DNA of 64,000 nucleotides from Paramecium octaurelia. Its lineage: Eukaryota > Ciliophora > Oligohymenophorea > Peniculida > Parameciidae. How positions within the stretch are numbered: position 1 is the stretch's first letter; each line of letters begins with the position of its first letter. Both the position numbers and the translations under genes were made by a program. Of the stretch, positions 36,279-48,316 are shown piece by piece. The notes beneath the pieces were generated by a model. It worked only from the letters and a program-made list of their open reading frames with translations, did no database searches and was not told where the DNA came from. Location: contig CAJJDP010000039.1 of assembly GCA_905182995.1 (NCBI GenBank), positions 381,722 through 445,721 on the forward strand, read 5' to 3'.

Positions 36279-39200
36279 ATGTCATCTCTACTTCACTTGA
36301 AATTAGATGGAATTAGAAGTTATTGTCATGTTGGTCAAGTAAAGGAGGACAATAGAAGAGCAGCTTAATAGTCGTAATCAATCTATTTTAAGCAACCTCT
36401 CACTCTAATTTGGGGTCATAATGGAAGTGGAAAGACAGTACCCATTTATAATTAAAATAGACAATTATTGAAGCACTCCGAACCATCACTACTGGGATGC
36501 AACCTCCTAATTCCGAGAAGTAAACAACATTTTCTATTCACTTAGAGGCAGGAGTTTCTTAACAGATAGTCATTTGCTTGGATAAAGCAAGACTGATGCC
36601 TGTATTGAACTTAGTTTTAAGTCCATTAATAATCGTGAGATTGTTGCTCGTAGACATTTTAGTATTGTATATGATTCTCCAAATTCTTGTAAATTCTCTT
36701 CACTTAGATCTACTTTATAAACTAGATCATTGGAGACTGATAAATTAGAAACATTGCATTCCACTTGTGCCAATATAGAAAAATAAATTCCTTGTTTTCT
36801 AGGAGTTTCAGTACCTATTTTGAATAATGTTCTCTTGTGTCATCAAGAAGAATAGCTCTGGATGTTTAGTGACAATTCAACATTAAAGGGTATTTTTGAT
36901 GAACTTTTTGAAACTACTGATTTGGTTAGCATTGAAGTTAGACTCAGGGAATAACTAAAAGAAGCTGAAAGCAAGGCCAAAGTGCTTATGGAGAAAGTGG
37001 AATTCTCTAAAAGAGACATGGATGATGGTCAAAGATAGAGAACTAATCTATAAAATTAGTTAGAAGAAAAAGTCTAGGAAATTAAAATAATTCAAGACAT
37101 TAATTCTTAAATGAATCAAATATAGATTTCAAACATCAATTTCAATATCATATAACAGAGAATGAGTGAATGTGCCGATTTGATTGCCTGTAGGAATTCT
37201 ATGTAAGAGAACAAATTATAATTGCAATTGGATCATATCGACTTGAATCAATTATCTTAATAGGATTTTGTGATTTCAAGTCTCAAACAACTAGAAATTG
37301 AATTGAAAAGTGCCTAGGATACTCTCAAATCTACTGAAATTAATGTAGAAAATAAAAAGATCGAATTATAAGAACTACAAGTTGATACTTCAATAGAAAC
37401 ATTGAAATAAGAAGTTAAATTAATTAGAGACTCCATCAGGTCTCTATTTATGTTCTCTAATAATATTTCTGATGAAAATTTGTTAAAGCAAGTTAAAGAG
37501 AAGATATCTTATAATAAACTTGAATAATCGTCAGAGTAATAGACTTAACAAGAAATGCAATCTGCCTTTTAAACTAAGATATCTAATTTAAATGAGAAGA
37601 AATAGAAATGTCTAATTGAAGTTAGGATAAATGAGAATCAAAGAAATGAACAACTTAAATTAAAAGATTAAATGAACAAAGATATTAAAAATAAGGAATT
37701 ATTACTCTAATAATTAACTTTCCAAAAGAGGTAGGCTGAATAATAAGAAGTGTAAATTAAGGAGAAGCTAAAGTTAAAATAAGAGTTTGAATAAATCAAC
37801 TAAGATCTTATTGAATGCTATGATATCACATAAAAGAATTCACAAATTAGCTCGTACCAGGAGATAGTTAAGAAAATATCAGAATTAGAGGAGAATATAT
37901 CCTCAAAATCGACATAAATTGATTTATTAATTAGGGAAAATGGATGGAGAGCAATGATTAAATTAAATGGATCAAAGCTAGAGCGAGACATCTCTATTTC
38001 AAGATGTGAAGAGTCAATTAAATAAAAGATTTAAGCAATTAAAACTTAAATGGCTAAGGATTAAGCATAAATTAAAATATTAAACGATCAAAAAGAAGAA
38101 TTGAAAAATCAATTATCTATCAATAAAGCAATTAAATATGATCCTTTTGAATTGGAAAACGTAAAAAGATAACTTAGAGAAGTCAAAGAAAACAAAATAA
38201 AATACATCTTCAATCAAACGGAGTTTATTGATCAATATGTATATATAAATAATTATTAAGATTACTAGTTCCAAACAATCTGGAAAATGCTTATTATGTC
38301 TTAAACCTACAGATTAAAGTTGCTTTGAACTATTAAAGCATAGAGTCCAACAAAATTTACCTAAAACTAAATCTAAAATTAATGAATTTGAACTTTAAAT
38401 CAATAGTCTAAAGGCTGAAAAAGAGAAGATTAAGTAAGGGATTCAAAATAATCAACATTTAGAAAAAATTAGATAATTAGATTCACAAATAGCAGAGATT
38501 TAGGCAACTTAAAGAGATTCAGTTAATAATGATTCTCTGTTGTAACTGGAAAAAAATCTATAGGATATTACGGTATTGAGACAATTACTTGGGAATGAAG
38601 AAGAAACCCAAAAGGAATAATTGTTAATTCAAAAAATATAAATGGAAAAAGAGAATTCATTTTTGAAAGGTTCTTTAAAATTAACAAATAATCCTCATAA
38701 TTAAAGCTAACTTTAGAAAGCTAAAATGGATATTCAAAATAAACTTAAGTAATATGAGGGTTTACAAGAGAATTATGAAAATCCAAAATAATTACAAGAT
38801 AGTATGCTAAGAATTTAAACCGAGTTGAATCAATTGAGATTGTAGAATTAAAAAATAGTGATATAAGACTTTGATGATAAATCATATGAGATCACATAGA
38901 TAGAATCTCAGCTGAATTAATTAGAATTAGAACACAAGTTGCAGTATGATCAATATATGGAATCTATTCTAAACAAGAAACAGCTCTTGAATAATTTGGA
39001 AGCAATATAACCTTAATTCGAATAGAAAATATTAAAGAAATAAGACTTGATGAATAAAAGTAAGAATAACTATAAATATGCCGATTACATATAAAAAGTA
39101 TAATTGGAAATCTAAAATGAGACCGATAAAATGAAGCAATTAGAATTAGATATTCATTAAAAGCAATAGAAGCTAAAATAATATTAAGAATTATAAGATT

Positions 39201-40112
39201 ACATATAAAAATTATAAAAGTGGTAAGACCTAGATCAAGCAGAAGAGAAATTAAATGAGCAGATAGAGATTCTACAATAAGAAATTCAAAAGTTATAAGA
39301 TGAGTATTAATCATAACAATTAAATATATCGAAAAAGGATAAATTTAGATTAGAATATGATCTGAGAAGGTCGAAGTTAGAATAAAGCTTTTAATCAGCT
39401 TTGGAATTAAAAAAGGATATCAATAGAAGATATGATGGATCAGAACAAAAAAGACTTGAATTATTATGTGAATATGTGGCAACTTAATAATTTATAAGTG
39501 ATTTAAAAAAATATTTATAAATTTTAGAAGCTACAATGCTTGAATGTCATGGTTAAAAAATGAAAGAAATCAATAAATATTTATTTGATACTTGGCAGGT
39601 ATTAATTTATTTTTAAAGATAGAAAATCTACAACGGGTAAGACATTAAATTCATAGAAGTAAAATTCGATGAAATTCCAAATTAAAAGAAGATCTCAAAA
39701 AAATATAATTATAGATTGGTGATGAGAACAATGAATAATACAGAAATAGATATGAAAGGGAGATGTTCTATGGGTTAAAAGATGCTTGCATCAATAGTCT
39801 TTAGGATGGCATTGGCGGAATGTTTTGGTAGTAATTGTTGTTTTTTGGCACTGGATGAGCCAACATCTAATTTGGATAGAAAACATATAAAAAGTATTAA
39901 ATCAATGTAATAAATTAGCATTGGCTGAACAACTTAACTCATTGATAGAATTGATGAAATAACATGAATAATAAATTTAATTGATAATAATCACTCATGA
40001 TATGGATTTAGTGAAACTATTAAAAAGACATTCTGAATCTTATTACATGATAAGTAAAAAGGAAAATGGTTTTTCTGGAATTGAGGAAAGGAAAATTGAG
40101 GAACTTAAATGA
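36279..40112 (+). CDS. RAD50: RAD50 DNA double-strand-break repair ATPase
   Basis: SMC-like ATPase of the Mre11-Rad50 complex, which tethers and processes DNA ends. Five introns of 22-25 nt (first at 36438-36460) give 1238 aa, slightly shorter than yeast or human. Walker A is GHNGSGKTT, with the first intron falling between its two Thr codons. Then come [30 protein letters not shown], and long coiled coils. The zinc hook is CLLC (about residue 640). The C-terminal half has [32 protein letters not shown], signature CSMGQKMLAS, Walker [15 protein letters not shown] and ITHDMDLV. In ciliates this complex is important for meiotic breaks and genome rearrangement; that role here is from general knowledge. 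Confidence 0.96.
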
Positions 40113-40241
40113 AAGTAATTTGAAATTAACTCGTCACTTTATTTTAATTTTATTTGTAATATATTTATTATGCTACATAAGCATTTACTTATAAAGAGTT
40201 GGTTTATTATAAAAATTAATCAGCTTAAATTATTTTAAAAA

Positions 40242-42353
40242 ATGTCGAAAGAAGTATTTATGTTTTTTAACACTAAAGTAACTTTTGAAAAGATTCGATT
40301 TAATATCGAAGTCTTTAGATTAGTTTGATTTATATGAGTAAAATGAATTTACCATTCCTGCATCTTAATAGTATACGTATAGTCCCTATTTCTTAGATAC
40401 TCTGAGGAATGCTATTAGGCATTTTAGAAAACCTATCAGACAAGTCAAGTCCCGTAGCTCTAAACAATTCCAGAAGATGAGAAGGAGTTCCAGATTTTAA
40501 ATAGAGATACAGGACTTGCTATAGATTGTAGGAAATTAGAAGAGTACAAAATTCCGATAGCAGATTCAAAGGATGTCGCTTGGAAGAATTATTGGAAACA
40601 TAGCAGAGAAATTAGCGAGCACTTAGTGTCATTAGTCCAATCAAATGAGAATAATAAGGTATACGAACTCCTGGCTCATCCTTAATTCTACATAGATTTA
40701 AATATAAGGTACTTGAAGTTATAATAAAATAGAGATTTGGATGATTGGACTCCCCTTCATTTTGCCTGTCTATAAAGCAATGTTGAGATCGTTTAACTCC
40801 TATTGCATTAATAAGCCAATCCAAAGTTACTATCTTTGGATGGGAAATCCCCATTGCATGTTGCAGCTATGAAGAACCATTTGACAATCTGCGACTTGTT
40901 GATCAACTTTGGAGCAGATTTAAATGCTCAAGATTCAGATCAAAATACACCATTACACATAGCTTCATTACATGGAAATGATTAAGTGTGTACAATATTA
41001 TTAGAGAAGAAAGCAAACCATGATGTAAAGAATTACTAACACTTGACTCCTATAGAGATGACTTCAGATATTCGAATAATTGAAATTTTTAATAGATATG
41101 GGATATCGCTTAATAATTTTACTTATACTAGAACTGTTGTTAAAGAATAAAACTTGGTGTTGCAAAACAGTAGAAGAGATCATGTCTAAAAATTGTTAAA
41201 GTTGACTCAATAGTAGCAGAAGAAGAACATTGAAAATGAAATCAAATAAGAATTGATTAATAATGAATAATAAAACTAAGCTCTCACCAATTTAGATATT
41301 AATTAAAATAGAACTACTTGGGGCAAGATTATGGATTTTGCTGTATCGTTTTCTAGGGTCTCGATTAAAGGTAATGGACAAACAGCTAACTCTGAACTTG
41401 AAAAGAATAAGATTGGACCAGGGTCTTTTCAATTTTATTAGAAATTGGGAGAGGGTGGATTTGGCTAAGTATATCTGGTTGACAAAATAGGTTAAGAGCC
41501 TAAAAAGTATTATGCAATGAAGATTTTGAAGAAGGAAGATATAGACACTTCAAATATTATAAAGTCTGCTTAAATTGAAAAGGATGTTCTAAAGATTATG
41601 AATCATCCATTTATAGTAAAATTAAATTATGCATTCTAAACTTTAGATCATTTGTATCTTGTAATGGATCTGTGTCCTGGAGGAGATTTGGCAACTCATT
41701 TAGAATTAGTTAACAATTTCCCAGAGGATATTGTCAAAATATATGCTGCAGAAATTACATTAGCCTTAGAAGCATTACATAAATAAGGAATCATTTTTAG
41801 AGATCTTAAACCTGAAAATGTTGTCTTAGACATTGATGGACATGCTCAATTAACCGATTTTGGGTTGTCTAAACAAGGGATTGATGAAGAAATGATAAAC
41901 CAATCTTTTTGTGGTACTTTGGCTTATTTGGCTCCTGAAATGTTAATGAAGAAAGGACATGGTCGTTAAGTTGATTGGTATATGCTTGGGATCTTCATTT
42001 ATGAGTTATTGGTGGGGGCTCCACCTTATTATGATGCTGAGAAGGAGATATTAAAAGAAAATATAAAGAGAGCTCCTCTTAGATTACCACGACATTTGAG
42101 TCCAGAGGCCAAGGATATCATCATCTAATTGTTGATTAGAGATCCTTAACGGAGATTAGGATGCAAGGAAGATGCTAAAGAAATAAAAAGTCATCCTTGG
42201 TTTAATGATGTAAACTGGTTAGATTGCTATAATAAAAAGTTAAAGCCACCAAAACCATTAGTTTTTCATGAACCTAAGGTTGCTAGAAAAGTTACTTTTA
42301 GCAAAATCAGTACGAGGAATAAATTAAACGATTGGACCTTTTGTGAAAATTGA
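40242..42353 (+). CDS. Ankyrin-repeat AGC-type Ser/Thr protein kinase
   Basis: 680 aa after introns of 25 nt (40254-40278), 20 nt (~40451) and 24 nt (~40709). About four ankyrin repeats occupy residues 140-290 ([64 protein letters not shown]). A basic linker leads to a complete kinase at about 373-640: Gly loop GEGGFGQV, Lys in YYAMKILKK, catalytic [28 protein letters not shown], and the AGC-type [10 protein letters not shown]. It ends with a short C-tail, and no clear FxxF motif is seen. It is likely a soluble or scaffold-bound cytosolic kinase. Confidence 0.92.
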
Positions 42354-42661
42354 TAACTATTGTATCCACTATTCTTATTTAAAAGTTGTGTAAAAATAAA
42401 GTATTTTTATATAAGAATAATTGCAAATATTATTATAAAAATTATGTTCGTGCTATATTAGCTGAATAAGGATGTTATTCTTATAATCAGACTAATTTTA
42501 TTTTTCACTCAATAATTTTATACAATGTATCTATTCCTTACAATTATACTTAGTATCAACTAAGTTAATTTTGAAATAATGAAGCATTTTTTAAAATAAT
42601 GATTATTAATACAACGAAGTATCGATTTTGGAGGAATTGGTAATTACGTACATAAGTATGC
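42354..42661. other. AT-rich intergenic stretch
   Basis: About 308 bases between the kinase stop and the next start. A/T runs; nothing recognised. Confidence 0.55.
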
Positions 42662-44220
42662 ATGATACAATTCATCTTTACCACGATAGCAATCATATTA
42701 ATTATTCTCTCCACATTAACTTTTCTGTTTTATATATCGGACAGATAAATGTCATCATCGCAGCAAGCCTTTTAGAAGCAATTTGGTAAATGGACAAAAA
42801 CAATTATGTCTCATCACATCCAAAGAGTCTAGTAAACCCTATTTAGAAGTTAACAACAAATATTAAGAGTGGATAAATTATATCAATTAACTCAGTAATT
42901 TCATTAGGCCAACTCATCAAAACCTTATCCCTGTTTAAACGATTATTATTTCATAGATCAATATGCCTATAGTGCTTCGTTTTGTTATCTAGTATACAGC
43001 AGCGATGATCAAGGAGAGATGTATTAAAAACTTAAAGATCTATGCAGTATTTTGAGTGAGACTGTTTTAATGATCGACCAAGATTTTGATATTATGTTTG
43101 CATCAACAGAAGATGTTCACTTTTTTACTGTTTGGCCAGGCTCTTATTTGGGCTTTGATTACAATCCTCAAAAACGAATTTGGTACACTAATCATTTGGA
43201 ACAATTGTCTAAAAATAATAAAAGTCTCACCTATTTTTGTGAACCTCATATTCATTGGACTTGGAAATTATTGATGATTGCTTAAACGGCAAGTTTACTG
43301 GATATTGATGGATCATTGGATGGAGTTATAGCATCTCATGTGAACTTTACTTAATTTAAATATCATGATAGCGAAGTAAGTTTCACTATTATATATCCTG
43401 ACGGTAGAATTTTGCTTAGTGAATTAAATATTTCAGAATCTTCTTACATATATGATTATAATTTAACGCATTTAGATTATTAAGATTATTAATAAATAAT
43501 TAATTAAGCAAATAAACTTGATACTATCAGCAATTGTGATTCAATGGTTTGGAAAGATTTTGGTTATTTATGCAGGAAGATACACAATTCTACAGAAGAA
43601 GAACTTATAAATGCGAAGATTATGGAAAATGAAGGGTTGGTTTTAATCATGTAAATTATTAATGATATTAATTTAGGTAGAGCAAATTATCATAGTATTA
43701 GAAGTAATTTTAATAGATGTTTGACACCTTCTAAAGTGGAATGTCATCCATCTTCTTGGGAACCATACTTGGCTTCTTTGGATACATGTTTTCCTCTGCT
43801 TTAATTACGAGCATCATCATAATCGTCTTGTTTAATCCAATCATAAAAATAATCAATCAAACTTCTCAATTTATCTTCAAGGAGAGTGTTTAAATGCAAC
43901 ATAAACTACAAAAGAAACCACAACTGAAATTCTTTAAGAAATCAACAACAAATACATTAATAGAATAATTGTAGACTTCTTTCAACAGGTTAATCCACAA
44001 TTCACTTCATCATAATAAATCCTCACTGTGCATATGGATTGAATAATTTAGATACCCAATCAAAAAGTGGAGAAAGAAGAAAAGCGTAAGGAAAATATTG
44101 AATAAACATTCTTAATTGGAAAATAATCTCTAAAACTAAGAAATAACAGATGAATAAATTACATTTGTGTAACAATTAATTAAAAGTCATCAATTTGATT
44201 AAAGTTAAACACAAATTTGA
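42662..44220 (+). CDS. Two-helix membrane protein with Cache-like sensor domain
   Basis: 510 aa after one 26-nt intron (~43651). An N-terminal membrane helix (FIFTTIAIILIILSTLTFLFYI) precedes an extracellular domain of about 310 residues and a second helix (SALITSIIIIVLFNPIIKII). A Lys/Gln-rich cytoplasmic tail of about 120 residues follows. The ectodomain contains ETVLMIDQDFDIMF and then TVWPGSYLGFDYNPQKRIWY, the pattern shared by Cache domains of calcium-channel alpha-2/delta proteins and chemoreceptors. It probably binds a small extracellular ligand. No kinase, HAMP or cyclase domain is attached, so the tail must couple to another protein. Confidence 0.75.
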
Positions 44221-44246
44221 TTTTGATTATATATTTAAAATTATAC

Positions 44247-44863
44247 TCAATGCATAAAACCATCATGATCTATGTAATAATGTGAGAAAAATGCTCCAAT
44301 GAATATGGCTCCGAAAAGCAGACCACTTGCTTGGTGGTTAGGTAAGAAGTGTCCTGTGTTTAAGAAACCCATAACCATTGCAAATAACATAGGGAAACTC
44401 CACCATCCAAACACAGGCCAAATTGCAATCGTTAGACTAAAAAAATGAGACAACATTTATATACGTTATGAAACTCATAAACCCAGCAAAAGCTCCCAAT
44501 TATATCGCTATTGGGTTGTATTTTTCGATGTTCTCAGTTACACCCTTTATAAATGGTAAATAGAATGCAACATATAATGATAAACAAATGCTCATGCCAA
44601 TAAATAATAATGCAAATGTAAAAAACAGTCTAATTTGATTGTTTTGATTACTCATTGATATTTTCATTATGAAACAATTATTTAAAAAAGTTTGAATAAT
44701 AAATTATAGTCACGGCTGCTGAAATCCAGAGCAAAGCCTAAAATTTAAGCCATAGCCATTCCCCCCATTATTCAAGTTTCTCATAAATGTCTAACTATTT
44801 GATAATTTTAGGTTAATTAGTAGAAGCTTCATCAAAATTGTACACAGGTACATAACTTTGCAT
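44247..44863 (-). CDS. TMEM128-like four-helix membrane protein
   Basis: 188 aa after introns of 22 and 28 nt. The order is: a short cytosolic N-terminus (MQSYVPVYNFDEAS), helix 1 (KFQALLWISAAVTIIYY), helix 2 (LFFTFALLFIGMSICLSLYVAFYLPFI), a loop, helix 3 (IQLGAFAGFMSFITLTIAIWPVFGWW), and helix 4 (SFPMLFAMVMGFLNTGHFLP), with a short tail. The IAxW.V...F..P....FMG pattern of the last half matches human TMEM128, whose function is poorly known. The call is by memory of that family. Converges on the Cache gene with 26 bp between stops. Confidence 0.7.
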
Positions 44864-44921
44864 TTTATTTTTTAATAAAATAATCAAGTTTTTTGGTAAT
44901 TTATATCTAATAACATCCTTA
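44864..44921. promoter_or_regulatory. 58-bp bidirectional spacer, TMEM128-like and CXC genes
   Basis: Fifty-eight A/T-rich bases lie between divergent start codons and must carry both promoters and leaders. No motif assigned. Confidence 0.6.
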
Positions 44922-45377
44922 ATGAAAAAGAAGATTATGTTTATTGTTCCTCCAAAATTATAAATACAAGGGAATGATAGCGAGGACACTAAAGAAGGAT
45001 GTTAATGTTAAAAAACGAAATGTCTAAAATTATACTGTTAATGCTTTCATGATGGAAAATGTTGTGGATAATCATGTGGTTGTAATGGTTGTAAAAATAG
45101 TTTAAATGATTATCTTGAAAGAAATAAAGCTATTGGGAAGATAATTCACAAGTATAAAGATGATTATAAATAAAAATTATCAGGTGATAAGGGTTAGGGT
45201 TGTTGTTGTAAAAAAAGTAAATGCAAACTTAACTATTGTGAATGTTTTATCAAAGGCAGAGCATGTGGTGAGTAATGTCATTGCAAAAAATGTGAAAATG
45301 GAAAAAAATAAAATAAATAAAATTGCATAATTAAAGAGGAAAGGATATTAAATTGTTAAAACAATCAAACAGGCTGA
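44922..45377 (+). CDS. Small double-CXC (tesmin/LIN54-type) DNA-binding protein
   Basis: 151-aa intronless frame consisting almost entirely of two CXC zinc-binding modules. The first is CQCQKTKCLKLYCQCFHDGK then CCGQSCGCNGCKN (about 27-65). The second is CCCKKSKCKLNYCECFIKGRACGEQCHCKKCENG (about 96-130). A conserved-type linker with RNKAIGKI lies between them. In animals and plants such pairs bind the CHR-type promoter element (LIN54, TSO1). This protein is much smaller than those, being little more than the DNA-binding domain. The target in ciliates is unknown. Confidence 0.92.
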
Positions 45378-45655
45378 AATAACCTATCAATATTTATTCA
45401 TATAAATCTCTTTTATTTAATCTTCTTTTGGGACATTCTCAATTCATTAAAACAACTTAAAATATCTTAAAATATCTTTTGAGATATGAAAGCCAAATAT
45501 ATGCATCTTTGATTCCAGTCAATGAGGTCAACTTTGATTTGTATTAATCTTTCAAAATTTTGATTATAAATAAGCCACTTTATCAACCTTTAGGAATATC
45601 TGTAAGAAAATAAATTTTATTATTATTTATTTAATAATTAACATTTTAAATTTGA

Positions 45656-46775
45656 ATGAACTATAATAATACAATTCATAGAAGAGCTTAATCTAATAAT
45701 GACTTTCAACAAGTTATATGTGCTAGAATAGCTGGCTTAGTTGAGGATGAATATCAACAATAGAAAATTGATCCCAAAAGAATCAATCTAGGATCTACTT
45801 TGTTTCAAATTCCAGAATAAAATGATCTCATATCTTCTGTTGAACAAACGACTGAATCATCTAAGTAGCATTCCCAAATGATCAAAGATTTGAATATGTC
45901 CAATGTGAAACCCGCTCAATAATAAGACAAAGAAAATTTCAAAAACCTATCATCTTGTTCTACTCTAATCAACCAAATCTAATAGATTGTCAAATCTGGA
46001 TCAAATACAAAGGAACTTCAATCCAAAAAACCATTCAACTCTACAAATGAAGCAACTTACAAAAAGTCTTCCACTCAAAGTCAAATGAGTTTTACAAAAG
46101 AACTCTAAAAAAAACAAGGATCAAATTATCTGTAATACTAATAAGGTTAAACACTTAAATAAAATGTTACTCCTGATCGAAAAAGAGGTCCTTCTTACAG
46201 TAACAAACCAACTAATCAAAAATAACCCAATGATTCGACCCCAAATGACATATGCGGGGCTGACACTCTTAAAAGTAACTTTTCCATTTCTCTTTTTAAT
46301 AATCTTATCAGATAAGACTCTAAAAAGAAGAATTCGAATTCTGACATCTGTGATTCCTATAGAAACATGGAAGTCAAAATGAAAAAAATTGAAAAAGAAA
46401 TCAGTACCATTAAACAGAGACAAGATTAACTAGATGATGCTAATAGGAATATTCAAGATCAACTTAAGGAATTTATTTATGAGAACAAATAATAATAAGA
46501 AGTATATTATACTCCATCTATTCAATTTAGTATGGCTCTAAATAACTCAAGAAGATTGAACAATTGGAATAAATTACTAAGAGAAATGAAGAGTCCATAT
46601 GTTACTTAAAAAACTTCTTGGTGCACAATAACCCAAACAATAAAAGAAATGATTAAAACAATATCAATTTTGGGTAAATTAATTTTGATCATATAGAAAT
46701 ATCTAATAGTCTGACATCACCGATCTACAAAAGAAATTTGCTGACTTTAGACCTATCAATCATAAGGTGTTTTGA
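45656..46775 (+). CDS. Hypothetical protein with C-terminal coiled coil
   Basis: 355 aa after introns of 29 nt (~46500) and 23 nt (~46675), which restore the frame exactly. The N-terminal two thirds are polar and low in complexity (Gln/Ser/Asn/Lys, e.g. NNDFQQVICARIAGLVEDEYQQ and STQSQMSFTKELQKK). A coiled coil begins near MKKIEKEISTIKQRQDQLDDAN and continues through QLKKIEQLEQITKRNEE. The C-terminus is ITDLQKKFADFRPINHKVF. No family recognised. Confidence 0.65.
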
Positions 46776-46828
46776 TATTGGAAACCAACATTAAAATTTT
46801 GAATATTATAATTTATAATCATTATCCT

Positions 46829-47445
46829 TCACTTTGGTTTAAAGTAAATTCCAAGTTCATTATTAATATATTCCGAATAAGCCCTTATTGAATTAATTAA
46901 ATTAATGTCTAACTAACTATTCATCCATCCTTTAGAGTTCTTTATTTTAATTTCATTTTATTCACACCATTAAATTAATATCTTAAAGATAGTAAAATTC
47001 TAATGAATTATAACAGTTACCTCATAAATTTTTTCTCCAACCAATTTAAATTTTTCAGGTATCTCATCTGGATACATAAGTTTCAGAAGAGCTATTACTT
47101 TTGATGAATTTCGTAATCTCTCTGAAATTATTGGTAAAGTAGTATCATTCTAACCCAATTTAACTATTTGCTGTGCCAATAAATTTACATTGATATAGTA
47201 TAATTTAAACATCTCTTAAAACTAATATATAAATCTTATTCATTATTAGAGCAATTTAATGTTTTGTATCATATTTTAGCATATTTTAATATAATTCAAT
47301 AGCCATTTCATCGGGGTCACTGTAGTATTGTACTTTCTTTTTTTTGAAAACCTAATTAAATTAAATAACTTACTCTCAAAAAGGAAATTATTATGCAAAT
47401 GAGAATCAAAAGACAAGAACTAATAGCTATTACATATTCCCACAT
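46829..47445 (-). CDS. Hypothetical protein with N-terminal membrane helix
   Basis: Starts with a strong membrane segment (MWEYVIAISSCLLILICIIISF). A clear 22-nt intron follows, then KKKKVQYYSDPDEMAIELYQNMLKYD and, in a second frame, a helical region (IVKLGQNDTTLPIISERLRNSSKVIALLKLMYPDEIPEKFKLVGEKIYE) shown here only to locate it. The splice joining those two parts was not settled; a 40-nt GT..AG segment near 47170-47210 would fit but is long for this genome. The last part to TGA 46829 may also contain an intron. Function unknown. Confidence 0.5.
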
Positions 47446-47889
47446 AAGTTTTGATATTTTTTATTTATAATAATAGTTTATACATAATTATAAAATATAT
47501 ATAATAATAATTACTTTTTTTTAAATTAAATTTTCTGTGATTAATTACGGCGAAATCTAATGGTTAATTAGAGATCCACATAGTCTTTTAGAAAGGCTTT
47601 GTAAAAGGATATGTTTACAACCCATGAATCATGCAATATTAAATGTAGAATTGTACTTGCCAAAATACATAAATTAATAAATAATTCTCACTTTTATAAA
47701 GAGTATAAAATAAACGGAGTTTGATATTTTAATATTTAAAATATATATCAATATATACTGCTATTTAGTATTCCAGTCTTCTATTATTCATATTTTCATT
47801 TAGATGTGAGTGCGAATAAGAGATGAATTTGAATTATTAAAGATAATACAAAATAATTTATTCATTGTTAGATCCATTTGATTTCGAAA
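47446..47889. other. AT-rich intergenic stretch with palindrome
   Basis: About 440 bases of A/T-rich sequence upstream of the preceding minus-strand gene. It contains most of the palindrome at 47876-47895. No gene supported. Confidence 0.5.
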
Positions 47890-47895
47890 TCAAAT
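47876..47895. repeat. 20-bp perfect palindrome at the 3' end of a gene
   Basis: ATTTGATTTC followed immediately by its exact reverse complement GAAATCAAAT. It spans the TGA stop of the His-rich gene (47890-47892) and could form a loop-less hairpin in RNA or be a dimeric protein site. No function is known. Confidence 0.6.
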
Positions 47896-48228
47896 TTCTA
47901 CCTTCTTTTCAGTACCTGAATGTATATTCAAGTGCAATCTGAATGAATGATGAGCATGATGAATCTATTAATTACTGTGATGATTATGATTATGATGATT
48001 ATTGATATCGCAAGATTAAACACTGTAAGCATGAAAGAGAGATACAGGGCTATGTATTTCTCTAAGAGAAAAGGGGGATGATGGATCGCTGTCACAGTGT
48101 TTATGATCTAAGTTAATAATTTTGTGCTTTTTTGATTCATAGAAATCCTGTTATTTCTAGGTTGGATCAGTAATTTAGAGTTGTAAATTATTGAGATATT
48201 CAAGTATTCGCTCTTCTTTAAAATTCAT
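47890..48228 (-). CDS. Small His-rich hypothetical protein
   Basis: 112 aa in one frame. The N-terminus is helical (NFKEERILEYLNNLQLQ). The middle has Ser/Pro (DSDPSSPFSLREIHSPVSLF). The C-terminal third is strikingly rich in His and Asn: NNHHNHNHHSNQQIHHAHH. Such runs can bind zinc or copper or act as low-complexity linkers. No family recognised. Confidence 0.55.
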
Positions 48229-48316
48229 ATTGATTCTTTATAAAAAAATATATAATAATTCACAAACTATGCACATTTAATTAGAATAATATAATAATAG
48301 AGTTAAATTTGTTAAA

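Noticed and set aside
46121-46423. Membrane-like minus-strand frame opposite the coiled-coil gene
   Set aside because: It is the mirror of a polar Lys/Gln-rich coding region; the + strand gene has exact splice arithmetic.
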